Positions 12,321 through 25,497 are shown, numbered from the stretch's first letter. The stretch: DNA of 64,000 nucleotides from Edolisoma coerulescens (GCA_013397115.1 VWZW01004385.1:487732-551731), one strand, 5' to 3'. The notes: generated by a model from the letters alone, not told the origin. Numbers and translations: made by a program.

Positions 12321-15300
12321 CTAAGAGCAAGCAGGCAGTGTAATGAAGTACCAGTGCAGACACCAAAATCACAAGCACACTGCAGCCATGCAGCCAGGGA
12401 CAAATTGACTCAGTCTCTTCATTATTATTCAGTTTTTAAAGAAAATTTGAAATGCCCACAGGGGGTGTTTTATATCCTACCTTAATAAGTACAATGCATA
12501 ATTCCTCGGGTTTATACAGCTGGAGTGGAAGTAGTCTGACAAAAGGCAGACTTCTTGCATTATATTTCTCAAGCTATTTCAGTTTGCTAATAAACCAAAA
12601 GGGAAAATTTATCAGCATCAGCTTTATAAAAAAATCTTCTGTTGGAGAATACTTTCTGGAAAACATGGCTTAGTAGGTACTTTATTTTCACATGATTAAG
12701 CCATCCTTCCAGTAACTGGAATAGTACTTAATGATAATTTCAATTCTTTGAGGTAATAATTCCTTGCAAAATTAGTACTTGGATAGCCATACTCTCAAGT
12801 GACCTGCACAAAACCAGAGGCAAAAAAAGATCAGCTATGTGGCTCTAATGAGAGATAGTGAGCTCTGTGTAGATTTCCCCTTGTCTTACTCACACATCTA
12901 TATAAGCCCCACTGATGATGAATCATAGTTTTGAGGTAGCTGGCAGGTAACTGGTGGCTTGTAAATGTGTGAAAATGAAAAAAAAAGGGAAGTACTTGAA
13001 TCGGACGGTCTTGATAATAATGTTAAGTGTTTGCATTTAGTTTTAATTTGGTATTTTTTATGTTAGCCTTATTACCAAGCACGCCTTTCCTATAATTACC
13101 TTCATGGAAATGGTCAAAAAAAGTGCCATTTCACAGTTGCCATTGCCAATCATATATTAGTTTGCATAACATATGAAGGCCATATGTAATGGTGAGGTGA
13201 GTGCAACAGTGGGATCCCTATATAAATACAATCAGCTATAGGAATTTTTCCTGGTGTATTAAAAATTACTACAGAGTTAAGAGCTCCAGTTGTTTTTCGT
13301 ACCCTTTTCTAGATGCTGTAGATTGGGGGTAAACAAGGATGGTGGACTTTTTGTCCTACCCTCACTATTTTCTCTCTGTTAACCTGCACGACATCTAAAC
13401 CTGTATTATCGTGTGAAGTGTCTTGGCAGCTAAGGGATTTCCATTTTAAGAATTCTGTAGCTTACAGGGCAAAACATGTCAGTATTTTAAGCAACTAAGC
13501 CAACAACTTAATAAAGACAGTTGCTCAAATTATGCTACTCGTGAATTAATGAACTATCCACATGGCTGCTAACCCTGCTAGAACTTGGGAGGGGGTGCAA
13601 ACCCCTAGCCCCAGCAGCCAACTTCAGCTGCTTCCTTACTAAACCCACTTGGAGCTGCTCCAAGCAGCACAGAGGTGGGAATGGTTCTGGAGCTGGCCTT
13701 TACACGTTGCAGTGCTCTCACTCCAGCCATGCAGCAGGGCAGAGAGGAAAAAAAAAACCAAGTGTCCATTATTGCAGTGTACAGCTTGACAGCAAGCTAG
13801 ACCACTTCACAGAGCTATTGAGTGAGGAGCAAAAGGAGAGTGCCTTGCATCAATGACTGCCTCAAGAATTACTCTTAATTACCGTCAGATCCACGACAAA
13901 CAGATATTGCACATTTTATGTTTAACAAAGCTTTTAACCACCAGGCCACCTGCCTTTCAGGAGATTGCTGTAGGTGCTCATACTGTTCTCTCTGTGCTCT
14001 ATCACCGCAGTGGCAAAACGTGGATTTTTCTCAACTGATCAAAACAACTCAGGCAAAGGAGCATCAAAGTACACACTGCAGGTTGATGCAGTGAAAGGCC
14101 CAAGAAAAGATGCTTTCCAGATGCATCAGCTTATCCTCTATTACCACAAAGAGAGACTCAGAAAAAACCCCCCATGTTTGTGGATGCAACACCCACAGCA
14201 GATGGCAATAAAAGAAGACTCAAATTAGTGGCATTCTGTATCGCCAAACCTAAACTTCATCTCAGATCAACACTACCCATAATAGTGTTTAAGTAGTAGA
14301 AGAAATTTACTCAAATGTGAAATAAACTATTACACATTCTTAGTTCTGATTCACAGTCTCAGACTGGCAGTGACAGTAACATTTTAATAAACATTAGAAT
14401 GAAGACACCAATATGACCAAATGACACACTTAAAGTGAGAAATCGAACAGGAGAAACCTTGGCATACCCACCCAAAACAGAATCAAAGCAAAAAAAAAAA
14501 GGCAGAGAAACTGCTTTTGCGATCAAAACAGTAAATACTTTATTATAATTTATTAGACTGAATGAGAATGTAAATGAGAAATTGGGAAAGCCAATATTTT
14601 CTTTAACAGACATTTTAAGCTTTTGCTGCAAATGTTCAGGCAGTGAGAGTGTTTGCTCCCAGACAGCCTGTGGATGTGTATTCTGCAGGGGGAGAGCCAT
14701 GGCAAGGCTGTCATGTCCCCATTAAATTTCTAGGAATGGCATCAACAGGGGTGCTCGTGTGCACACTCACCCATACAGACAGTGAAATCTATCTACCAAG
14801 TCAGTTTACTATCAAAGTAATTGCATAAATAGCTTTTGAACTGTCAGAATCTGTCTTTCAAAGGAAAATCAAAGAAAACAATGCACAAGTACAAAGCCTG
14901 GAAGACACAATAATATTGTATTATGTTCATATCATTAACTGTGGTTACAAAAGAAAAAAAGCCTCCTGTATCTACAAAGTTTTCTACGAGGAAGAAAATC
15001 ATTAAATGGAAATAAGAATATTTTGAAGTACTCTGTATTAGAATAGTGTTAAGATGTATAATAATTAGAACATGCAGTATAAACTATTTTTTAATTTCAA
15101 AGCACTACCTAATTGATCATCTTAAAGACTCTTTGCAGGTAGAAAGGCAATGGTATGCATTATGTTTTTCAAGAGCAAACTAAGGCATGAAGTTTTTAGC
15201 AGCTTGCCTAAAGTCATTCTGAACTTTATGCGGTGTAGGAGGTTTTATTGCTGGCCTCGATGAAGTCACCAGCAGAACTATTTCAGCAAGGCCAAGAATT

Positions 15301-18250
15301 TCCCCACTGACTTTTAATAGTGATACAAGTTAAATAGATAATTAAGTCTGTGTTTGACCCAGTTAGAGACTAGGTAGGGTTTCAGCCAAGGGGACCCTTA
15401 CAAATGAACCAATTATTGATGTCAGCCAACTTACCAAGCAACAGAACCATGCCACAACACAGTTTCTGTGTAACTTTACTCTGATGTAACAACACTGTGA
15501 CAAGGACTGAGCTACAGCCCATATGTGAGCTAAAGACTGAGTCACCTCGAAGTATTTCCTGCAGTGGTGTGTTTTTTCAGTAGATTTTTTAAGCTAGCGA
15601 AGGTTACAGATTTGATTCAAAAATGAAGGAGGTTTTTCAAACTGAACAGTCTATTAACTAAGCCATCCTCAGAAAGAGCAAAATCCTACTAGTCCTAACT
15701 GTACCAAATCCAAAGAATAAATAAAATTATCCATAGTACATAAAATGTGTATCTTTTCTAGAGGGTGTTCTTACAGTATCTTTCCTCCGGAGTATCATTT
15801 TCATCCCAGTGCCAACTATTTTTTCCCCACTCCTTCGCTCCAGTTTTAACCTTGACATATTAGAAATCTAAACCAAACATTACTCTGCTCAGTAAGGAAA
15901 CCAAGAAAGTAAAACAGACAGGCCACCTAGTCTTCTTCTACTTTAAAGCAAACTAATCTGTGTCATGCTCTCCCTAAAATAATTTAAAAAATCTATTTAT
16001 AACATAAATTTAAAGAGTATTCCCCTTCGTGCTGCTGGCATCACCTGAATCACATATATGAGGCAATGGGGAGCTGACGTTCCCTTCAGGAAAAGCAGTC
16101 TGATAAACAGATCTAACTGGCTGAGGTAGGTTCAGAATTTAAACTCTTCTTTCCTCTGTTTTTGAACAGTAATGTGAAATGTTTATGGCCAAGCAACGGG
16201 ATTGTACCTTAAATTATGTACTTGCTGGGATGTGTTGGTGGGTGGATGTGGGTCTGTGCTTGTGAATGCCTTGATGCTTCCCTAATCAATACTTCAGAGA
16301 GTGCTTTATTACGGACTAGAACACAGCTTTTTCAGGCCACTAAATCCTGGAGCTGTCAGGACAAAAACATCTGAAAACTGGCATTTTTCATTAAGTATTT
16401 AAGCCAACTTTGCTACACAATGAGTGCCATCACAACTACCCACCTTGCTAAATTAAATTATTTCATCTTATTGACAGGCGAGTCAGCATAATAAAAGAAA
16501 ACTTTCTGACTGCTTTTTACTTGGCAAGCCACAGCCACCAGAAAAAGAAACAAGGAAAGAAAAAGTGCACAATTCAAACTGATTTGCCTGTACCTACAGA
16601 TTTATGTAATGAATCTTCTCTGTTTGACAAGTAAAAATCCATTTTAGAACAGCGAGATATAAGGAAGATAGTTATTTCAGCAGATGGACAGGCTTAATCT
16701 TTTATGTTTGAGCGCAAGGCTGCAGAATGAATAAAAACAAATTATGACCAATTACCCTCTTTTGCCATTACTAGCCTCAAGAACTCATATTCTGTGGGGA
16801 AAAAAAGCTCAGCTGTCTGCTCTGTAACAAACCAGCACTTGGCTGTTTCGCAATGGTGGAAAGAGGCTGTCACTGAGTACTCTTTATTTGCTGTCAGAAA
16901 AAAGTTTTGGTACAGTAGACTACAAACAAAGCTTGGTATTCAACCAGGTTAGCAACTTATTGTCAAGGTTACAAAAGGAATAGACAACATTCGTATTGAG
17001 ACTATTTCTCAGAGGTTATTCATTGTTTTACTGTCTAGACAACAAGTTAGAACTAGGCTAGAAAATAGCATTTGCTGCTGGAATTTCATGCAGCAGTAGG
17101 AAAAAGAGTAAAAGGTGTGTGTGTATGTGTATTTGCTTTGTTTTGTTTTGACAAACTGGCAGTTGTAGCTCAGGGACATTCGGCTCTATCAGTGCATCTT
17201 TCAGGTAATTTTAGTACCATGAAGCACAGCTTTAGGACACTTTTGTCAACCAATCTCTGAACAAATTTAAATATAGTGGTTTGGCCCCCATATGTTCAAA
17301 CAAAGTCACTGGCATTTGCTACCTTAATTAGTTCAATTTTATTCTCTCTATCAATAATCACATCTTAAAAATAAAATCAGAACCTGTTTTTTTCTGATCA
17401 AATGAAGTACCTTTATGTACAAAAATATAAATCCAGAACAACCTGAATTGGCTGTTTTGCCATAAAATCACATTTTTAGATGCTTTAAAAAAGATTCCTC
17501 CTTCCACATATACTACCCTCAAATAACCTCCCATTCTAGGGTCAAATAGGAGCAGCTCCATCCAGTCACAATCTCCACCTCAGGCTTGCTTTTGGCCTGA
17601 AAAAGTTCTGCATCGGTGTGGGTCAGCTAGCACTGGCTGCTTCTCTGCAGCCTGAGAGTATCCTATTGCGTTGTGATCAGCCTCCACACTTTTGGCAGCT
17701 GCCAAATTTCCTCTTGAAACTTAGGATTCCCTGAGTGCAAGTGGGCAGGTTCCCAGGCACCCCAGCGCTTCTGGAATATTAAAAAAGGACTAAAGATCAA
17801 TTTGCAAATTTGCTACTATTAAACCCCTCAAAAAAAAAAACTCACAAAGAAGGAGATACTAAGTAGATTGCAGCAAATACTGAATTTATCATAGTTCAAA
17901 GCTGACAATCCAACATATCTTACCTCCCTCACTTAAGACTCTCACCCTCCTTCTCTCGACACTCCACTTACAATACTACCCACAAAAAATAATGCAAAAC
18001 ATCCACCACTGACACACGTTTGCAAACGTTTTTGAACCATTAATTTACAAATGCAAAATTCACACAGCTCCTAAGAAAGTGTGCAGCTTTCACACATCTC
18101 CTGGGGATCTGTGCTATATCAGTCAAAGGTTTAAACCCAGTGTATTCCCCATGAATAATCTTTCTCCCCTTCCCCCTCCTTCTTCCTGTCCACATCTGAA
18201 TGCAGAATCCCCAGCTTCCTCGTCTTTAGTTTACAGATTATGCGATCCAA

Positions 18251-18550
18251 AGTGTCACTCACTGGATTACTGCACATAACCTGAGCACTACCCAAAGCTT
18301 ACTTGTCTTCAACTTGTCCAGCATTACTTAAATGGAATTATCCGTCACAATCCATATACCGAATCTGCATAGCTCACTTATCTCAAGATTCTGTGTGTCA
18401 CCTACCAGATTATCCTTTTTAATCCATACATTGAATCTACATAACATATGTCTTTAATTCATGGGCTCTGATGAGCTATAGTATCACTGAATGGATTATT
18501 TCTCTTTATCCATTATTGGCAGTCCTAAAACCGTTCACTGCGTACTCTCT
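18251..18550. repeat. Degenerate tandem repeat, unit about 73 bp, four copies
   Basis: Four units start near 18251, 18323, 18395 and 18481. Each opens with a variant of GTGTCACTCACTGGATTA. The ATTA(T/C) anchor recurs at 18264, 18337, 18409 and 18495, giving spacings of 73, 72 and 86 bp. Units 2 and 3 agree best, sharing ATTATCC, AATCCATA and GAATCT in register. The divergence is high, so it is an old array. I do not recognise the unit as a known family. Confidence 0.5.
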
Positions 18551-20713
18551 CATGCCCCATCTTCTGAGCACATGAGCAAAACCAGAGTCTTCAGCAAACA
18601 CAGATCTATCTCACATCAAACACAGCCTAACACAATACCTGCACACTGATACTTCATGGAATTTGGAACCCAGTTTCTCACACAAAACAAATGTCTGTGT
18701 TATCGTGAATTGAACATCAGGACTGGTAGGCTAATCTCGCTTTCAATTACATCCATAAATCTGTGGTTAGTCCAATACAGTCTCTGGAGTCACCTAGATT
18801 TAAGTAGATACAATGAAGAGCTGATTTTTAACCCAACGACAATCCCTTTCATAGTGAGTGCAGAAAAGACATCACCTGACTTGTTTACAAATTAACCTGC
18901 ACAATAGAAAAGCTTTTTCAAACAACAACAGCAAAAATGTATCAGGTTCAGACTTGTCCAGTCTTTCTTGAGAGATGCGGGCACAATCATTGTTAACAAT
19001 GCCTTCAACAGAAAACCAACTCAGAAAGATTGGAAATGAAAGTCTGTTTAGCCTTTTGTTCCGCACACCTATTCAGTATTAGCTAAGTGGGGAATACATA
19101 AAATATGCATTATTATGTCTTGACAAGTCTCAATAGAGAGATGGACAAGATTAGCAGCAAGGCTTTGTGCACACCAAGGAAGTTTTAAGAAGAGTTCTCA
19201 TCATGGCTAAAGCTGCCTCACTCACCCCAGTATGAGCAAGGCTGGACAACCCATGACGCACCTGAGGGGACAGCACTACTCCTGAGGCCCAGCACCAGTG
19301 AAAGAGAAGTTTCATGTTAATTTTCTATATATAGGGATGATCACTGATATTTAAGAAATAAATATATTTTTTATACCTTTTCCTAGTGACACTTGAGGAC
19401 AGCACCTACTTTCCCCCTGCAATGCACAGCTACAAGGCAGTTACACTGACAGCAGAAAAGGGGGATGATTTTCCTTCCTGTAGACGATTGGTTTGGGACC
19501 CGAAGATCTCTCTGCTCCACTGAATCCAATAAACTGCATTATCCATGAATAATCCAGAGGCCTTTTGAGCCCTGGTTTTGAATATGATGGTTATAAGTAA
19601 GTTTGAACAGGCTTTAACCAGTTCAATATACAGTTTTACCGCTTCACTTTAAAATACTTCAATTTAACAGCACGTTTTGTAGGTTTTACTATATAGCGAC
19701 TTGTTTTGAGCAGAGTAAAAATTCCATGGATATCAAACCCGAATTTCTTAAGAAATCTTTAGTGCCAAGCTTGTAATTTAGCCCCAGACTATCTCTCTGA
19801 ACAAACACAAGTATTTGAGTTACAATTTCTACAGATATGAAAGGTTCTAGATTTTGCCCCATTTCAAGAGTATTCCCCTGCAGTACCTTTCAGTCAAGCC
19901 GTGGAATAAAATGGTACATTTCTTTTTCAATTAGTAACTGGATATATAGATCCTTCTAACAGTGATCTTGAAGTTTGCAGCTGGCTCTCTGCAGAAACTC
20001 AGTGATGGTTCTCCTGTTTTACAGGCATGCAGATGAAGAAAGGGGGGTTTAAAGTAGCGGCCAAAGGTAACAAAGCAACTAAGAGAAATAACTGAATACA
20101 AAACATGGGAGTCTGGTGACTTCCAACCATTCACCAATTCCCCTATCTTTAATAAAATATTACCGCTTTCTAACTTAAAAGAAATCACGCTAATAGAAAA
20201 TAAAGTCTTCCTCTTCATCTCCCTTTCTTTTAATCTCTCCCAGAGAATAAAACTCAATGGTAATAACCCAGACTTGGGCATTAACAATATGTAGCCTAGT
20301 GCTGAGACTTTAGCACATGACGTACTAAAACTCCCCCAGACCTAATGAAAAACACAATGAAATTTTGAACAGTTAAATGGAAAAAACTGTTCAGTGCATA
20401 AGACAGTTGGGCACTACAGTTCCTAGTGCTGTCCACATTCCAGGGTGTATTAATAATAAGACACTACTTAAGTGGGGGTTTCCAAATATCATTAATAGAG
20501 AAATGAGGGGTGGAAAAAACACAGCTGTCAGGCCAAATACAGAGAGAGAAGTTAATTAAAAAATCACAACTGGAGAACTTCATAACTATAGAAGGACAAA
20601 ATCAATTTGTAGCATAATATATGTGTGTTTGTACACGTGTATGTGGGTATAGAGCAGCTCAACTTGCACACCTTTCCTGCTGCCTCACTAAATATAGCTG
20701 CAATACAGCTGAG

Positions 20714-20890
20714 CCATTGTTTGTTGGCTGCTCACGGCTGATGGTGCCATGAAAACCACATTCCGGGCCACTAAATAATCAGCCTGCCTGACCCCCCAAG
20801 AATCTGTAAGTCAAATTCATTTACCCCCAGAGGGCAATGCTCTATTGTATCCTCCCTCCTTTCTAGCCACCTAGGAACAATGGACAATAA
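20714..20890. promoter_or_regulatory. Candidate intronic enhancer or insulator with SOX and CTCF-like motifs
   Basis: SOX-type sites are CCATTGTTTG (20714-20723), CTATTGTAT (20842-20850), AACAATGG (20877-20884) and the overlapping ACAATAA (20884-20890). A CTCF-like core, CCCCCAGAGGGCAATG, lies at 20824-20839 with one mismatch from the usual CCA start. The block is 2.2 kb downstream of the 23.1-kb exon. Function is inferred from motif density only. Short motifs of this kind also occur by chance in AT-rich introns. Confidence 0.3.
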
Positions 20891-21665
20891 TTGCAACTGT
20901 CACGGCAGTCAGTAGGAAAAATAAACCAGTGCCTGTTTTCACAGCTTACTGCCAAACTTGATCCAAACACCTAATAACCATGTCTCCAACCACAGAACCA
21001 CAGTTGCACTAAAAAGCCTCAGATGTGAGCCTTTTGAACAGAGCTACAGAACAATAACTCGACTTGTGTTCAAAATATAAAGCTAAAAACCAAAAATTAA
21101 AGCAAAGAAAAGTCTTCTTTGAGGCTGTGCTGTTGCTCCCCATCCTTTCCCCCAGGCACGACTGAAAGGACTGTTGAGTTTCTCTCGTGGTAGCATATAG
21201 CTGGCTGCTGCTGCTTTCAAGTTTAGCTTGTGAAAGGGAAAAAGAGGAAGGGAGAAAAAAGATTGCCCTCCAAAAGAACAAGATCATAGGCACTGGGAAC
21301 AGACCACCTTCTCAGTGTACAGCACTCTTCAGAGCAGCTCTACAGAGTCTAAAGGCACTGGAGAATCACTGGGAGTCCTTCTAAAGGCTCCAGTGTGCCA
21401 AGAGTTAAAGAAGCTCCACACAGCGTGCAAGATCTGCTGAAACACACACCCAAAAGTGGGTATGAAAGATGTCTCCTCATAGTTTGTCCCTGAAACATCT
21501 TAAAGATTCATCAGTTCATGGCAAAGGATGATGTTATTTTAAAACAATGTGCTTTTAAAACCCAGAAGTCCCAGGTAAGCCCAGTGGCTGCCCTTCCTCT
21601 TTATGACCTGTTGCTTTACCCATATGGAGCAGGAATGAAGAACCCAGGGTTTGGCCCTCTGTAGT

Positions 21666-21725
21666 AAAAATAATAATAATAGTAATAGTCATCTTCATCA
21701 TCATCACAACAACAACAACATCATC
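21666..21725. repeat. Compound trinucleotide microsatellite (AAT/ATC/AAC)
   Basis: Runs of AAT, then ATC, then AAC triplets follow one another without a break. This is an ordinary intronic simple repeat. Confidence 0.85.
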
Positions 21726-22634
21726 TCAGCCTATTGGGGGCTGGAGCACTATATTCTGTTATAAAGTTATTCTACTTAGGTAATGAATATATATTTTTGA
21801 ATTACAGCCTCCTCGGGAGAAGCCTGGGGAAACAAGTGGCATATTTTCCTGCTTGTCTAAGTCAGTGGAACAGCACAAACTAATGCTGGTGGCTTACTGG
21901 TGACAGGCTGGAAGGCCCATATAATTAAAATAACACTTTCTTTGCAGATGCACCAATCCATTAACCTGTGAGAGCATGTTGTCTTGTATGCTTTACTGAA
22001 CACTGCCCACCTCTTGTGCACACAGTCCTTAAACCTGTCAGGCACAAGGTTTGGGAGCCTGCCTGAGCGAGGATCTCTAGATCAGGGACAACATTAGTAA
22101 GTAAACACACCAAAAATAACGGAGAGAAACTAAATCCAGTTTATAAACATGAGAGAAGGGTTTAATTTTAATTTCATTCTACTTTCACATTTCCCAAACA
22201 ACATTGGCTTGGATTTTGCTACTCCAGATGTACACTGACATAAACGGGAGAAGAATCAGAGTCACTGTTTCTTTTCAGAGTGATAATGGCTGCTCTGAAA
22301 ACTTAAAATTTTTGACATGTGTATTTTGAGTGAGTTTCCCATCATAAGCACTGGAGAGGATTTATAAAAATATTAAATTACATGAAAACAAACAACTACA
22401 GGTTCCCTAAAATGACCTCAGATATATAAAAATGGGAAATATCTTGGCAAAGCAGAAGCTACTGCTGCTGGAGAGTGGTCAAATTTTGTCATTTTCCTTC
22501 TGGAGTAGGGCTTTAAAAGAACATGCTTTAGTGCACAGATGTTGTACGCTGTCTTTTAAAATCTGCACTGGCTAATTTCAGTACCTAGAGGTATCATTAT
22601 ACAAACTTTGCTCTTTTTATTTTTTCCTAAATGC

Positions 22635-22675
22635 AAAAAAAGTAAAAAAAAAAAAAAAAAAGGTAAAAAAAAAAA
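22635..22675. repeat. Interrupted poly(A) tract
   Basis: Three A-runs are separated by GT and GGT. On the SOX5 strand this is a T-rich intronic tract. No LINE or SINE body is attached. Confidence 0.85.
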
Positions 22676-23054
22676 TCTACATCATCCAAATCTGTCCAAA
22701 AATTAACAAGGAATTCAGATCACCCTCAGATTTCAGAAGCTGAGGTCTGCTATACTCCGATACCACATATTTTTGATACATGAATTGACTTTTTTTTTTC
22801 CCAATCCAGCAATAGGATGTGTTCGTTTATACCACAGAACGATATATGCAACAAAAGCTTAATGTAAATTCATTCACTTAGGGCAATATACCATTTCACT
22901 GATTTATATTATCACAGATGGGAGTGCATACATTTCATTTAAACCCCAAATTACCATGTTTGAAGGGGAGGGGAAGAGGAGCAGACAAAGTTCCATAAAG
23001 CCAGTGTATCTGTATATTCATTCTTAATTTCCTTTAGCACAGAAACAGTGTTAC

Positions 23055-23141
23055 CTTTTATTTCTCCAAAGTTCCCTGATCCCATGGCAAGAAGCTTGTC
23101 TTTCCAGTCCTTTGATAGTAGCTTTTCAATACTGGGAGTTT
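23055..23141 (-). CDS. SOX5: SOX5 exon, conserved segment before the leucine zipper (28 codons plus split Glu and Gly)
   Basis: This exon decides that the gene is SOX5 and not SOX6. After two bases that finish a Glu codon it reads T-P-S-I-E-K-L-L-S-K-D-W-K-D-K-L-L, then A-M-G-S-G-N-F-G-E-I-K, and it ends with the first base of the Gly codon completed at 9159. SOX6, as I recall it, has different residues (E-R-L-N-T-S-E-L-L) in place of the L-L-A-M-G-S-G-N-F part. The acceptor is TTCACTCAG behind an excellent C- and T-rich tract (minus strand, 23150-23170) and the donor is AAAG|GTAACA. The exon is 87 nt and symmetric in phase. An in-frame Met codon at 23085-23083 sits in the context GCCATGG. 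The CpG island 1.3 kb upstream makes this the first coding exon available to transcripts starting there. Confidence 0.97.
23083..23085 (-). other. SOX5: Possible internal start codon of an N-terminally shortened SOX5
   Basis: The Met codon of A-M-G-S-G in this exon lies in GCCATGG, matching the key -3 and +4 Kozak positions (G at both). If transcription begins in the island at 24.4-25.7 kb and joins this exon, this would be the first in-frame ATG and would give a protein starting M-G-S-G with zipper, Q-box and HMG box intact. In full-length SOX5 it is only an internal Met. Use as a start is inference. Confidence 0.3.
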
Positions 23142-23298
23142 CTGAGTGAAGGGGGGGAAAAAAAATGTAAGCAAATCAACATGACTGTCTCCACAATAGA
23201 ACTCATTAAAAGTCTATCTGCTAAAAATAAGGCCAACCCTATTCTGGGCCCCAGTTCGTAATGACTTCATCAACAAACTGATAAGAGGGGAGGGAAGA

Positions 23299-23335
23299 GG
23301 AAAAAAAAAAAAAAAGGAACAAAAAAGAAAAAAAC
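23299..23335. repeat. A-rich tract
   Basis: A-runs are broken by GG and C, 160-195 bp upstream of the 23.1-kb exon acceptor. On the gene strand this is T-rich. It has no further structure. Confidence 0.8.
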
Positions 23336-23550
23336 TGAATGTGTTTTGTCACCTGCTGTTTCAAAACCATTAGCTTTTTCCTCTAGTGGAACAAAGCTCC
23401 GGTAATTCTGTATTACAATGGGCACATAGAAACCTGCAGTTCATTGTTTTTCAATTTGGTGAACAAGTTGCTGCCTATAATGGATGCCTGTCAGTTTCTG
23501 GGTGTTAGTCTGCAGTCAAAAAATAATTATGTTGATAAAATGCGGAGTAA

Positions 23551-23580
23551 AGAGAGAGAGAGAGAAAAAGAGAGAGAGAA
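23551..23580. repeat. (GA)n microsatellite
   Basis: An AG dinucleotide run with one AAAA interruption, 30 bp long. On the gene strand it is a (CT)n tract 1 kb downstream of the CpG island and could bind GAGA-type factors, but nothing shows that it does. Confidence 0.85.
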
Positions 23581-25252
23581 GCAAAGAATTAGCTCCTAAA
23601 TCTGCTACATGTAATTATATCCCTCGAGTCTTTACAATTACATCCACTTTATAATGTGTGTTTAAACATCGTGTGGTGGTAAGCACACTGTGGAAAGATT
23701 TTCCGGTAACGTGCATTATAAATAATAATAAAAAGTTGGGTATGGAAAAAAGCTTTAAAAGACTGCAAAATCCAAAGGGAGAAAAGGCATTGCTTAGAAT
23801 GGAAACCCATTATTTGCTCATTTCAGATTCTATCACTTCCTTTAAAAATAAAATAAAGTAAAATATATTTGTTCAGTATTTTCAGGAAAAATGCAGCGAG
23901 GGTGTGGATGGATCTGATATTTATGTCTGCAACTCTTGTGTTCTGACCTCTTTTTGTGTAGAATTTTAATGCATAAGTAAATATAAATGCTAATAAAATT
24001 CAGAGAACATTAAACTCAATTCCAAACAATGTAATTGTATATTCTTGTCAGCATTTAGATGGGTACACAATTACAATAGCTTTCAATCCCACGATTAGCA
24101 CTGCATTCAGTTAGAAAATGGAGTGTACTAAAAGATAAGTGTCCCAGTATGTGCCATCTAAATAACAATACCCACACTTATTATCTGGATCTAAGACATA
24201 TACTGCTATTCTCCGCATTTGTGTTTATGTGTATTTGTATTTGTTCAGGCATTTGTTTACCCCCTACTAGGAGCATAAAGGGAGTACATGTTAACTTATC
24301 AAAGGGACCGTCTGGCCTAGAGACCATACAATTATTAGCAACTGGTTAATTTTCCCCACAGTAAAAACCATTATGAGCAACCTGCATTATCTTCATTCCG
24401 CCTCCTTTCTTAAGCTCCGACTTGGAGCCCGGAGGCGCTGCGGTTCCTCCGGGCGGCTCTGCCGGCCGCGCTCTCCCCGCAAAGCCCCCGCCGCTCCCGG
24501 GGGGCTGAGCGAGCCCGGGCTCCCCTGAACCCGCCGCCCGCCGGGCAGTACCAGCGCATAGGGAACCACCGTGCCACGGGCACAGGGATGCTCTCCTGCA
24601 TCCCACAGCGACCTCGCCTCTGCTCGCACACAGCTGTGCGCAGACAGACGGAAGGACAGACAGACACCCGAGCCGGGCACAGCCCCACGCCCGCATCTCG
24701 CCGGGAGAGCAGCGACAACCTTCGGATGCCACCGTCAGCACAGGAGGGTGTTTTGTTCCGTGACTTTTTTTTCACGTTGCAGCACCCCGATCTCCTCCTG
24801 TGCAGCCGCAGGCACTCCCTGTGCTAATCCCCGGGCTTGCCCGAGTGAGATTTCTCTGCTAGAATCTCTAAAACTTATCTCTAAATCTCCTAAAATCCTA
24901 GGGATGCGGGCGGGAGAAGCTGCCGCGCAGAGCACGGTCCGTGCCGGGGCTGCCGAGCCGGAGGCGCCGCCGGGCTCCGGGCACTTGCGCAGCTACTGCT
25001 GAACTTCGTCCGTCCCCTCGAAGCACCCACGAAGGAAACCATTTTCCCCAACGTGAATAGGTCAGATAAACACCGCCCCTTTTCCTTTTTTTCTATTTTA
25101 TTAATTTTTAAAATTATTATTCCTCTGTGCTTTTCTAAAAACTCCGGAGCGGCGTGTAAACAGGCCGGAGCAAATGCGGCATTTGCGGCGGAGAGCTGTC
25201 AGTCATTAAAAGCCAACAAACCTTTGCAAAGCAGGAATGCGGCAATAGGGAT

Positions 25253-25330
25253 CCATTGTGAGCTGACAATGGGCTCCAGAGCCTCCAGGCACCAAAAGCA
25301 GCCCGCCTTACTTTTAAGTCCATTGTCAGC
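25253..25330. promoter_or_regulatory. Cluster of three SOX-type sites, two as an inverted pair
   Basis: CCATTGT (25253-25259), ACAATGG (25266-25272) and CCATTGT (25320-25326) lie within 78 bp. The first two form an inverted repeat with 7-bp arms and a 6-bp spacer. The second and third share the longer motif GCTGACAATGG on opposite strands (25262-25272 plus, 25320-25330 minus). ACAATGG is a strong match to the SOX HMG-box core, and SoxD and SoxE proteins are known to bind paired sites as dimers. The sites sit inside the CpG island and overlap the possible donor at 25310-25312. Occupancy is not shown. Confidence 0.4.
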
Positions 25331-25497
25331 AAAGTCCACGACAAAGCTTTTCCCCCGCGGCTAGACAAAATATTCGCCGTGGTACGCTCGTAAAGAAACA
25401 CAAGTCCGCTGTCTAACTTGCCGCCTTAAAGCTACAGTAGCCGCTCGCCGGGGCTGCCAGAGCCCCGCTGCGCCGGCCGCCGGTGGCTGCCGGCCCG

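Larger units (their letters stand above)
9160..23054 (-). other. SOX5: SOX5 intron, 13,895 bp
   Basis: The intron is bounded by donor GTAACA (23054-23049) and acceptor GCCCAG beside 9159. It contains a CR1 fragment (11835-12320), a degenerate 73-bp tandem array (18251-18550), a SOX-motif-rich block (20714-20890), and A-rich and trinucleotide simple repeats. There are no further exons that I can recognise. Blocks such as 16450-16880 look complex and low in repeats, as conserved intronic elements often do, but I cannot show conservation from one sequence. Confidence 0.85.
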
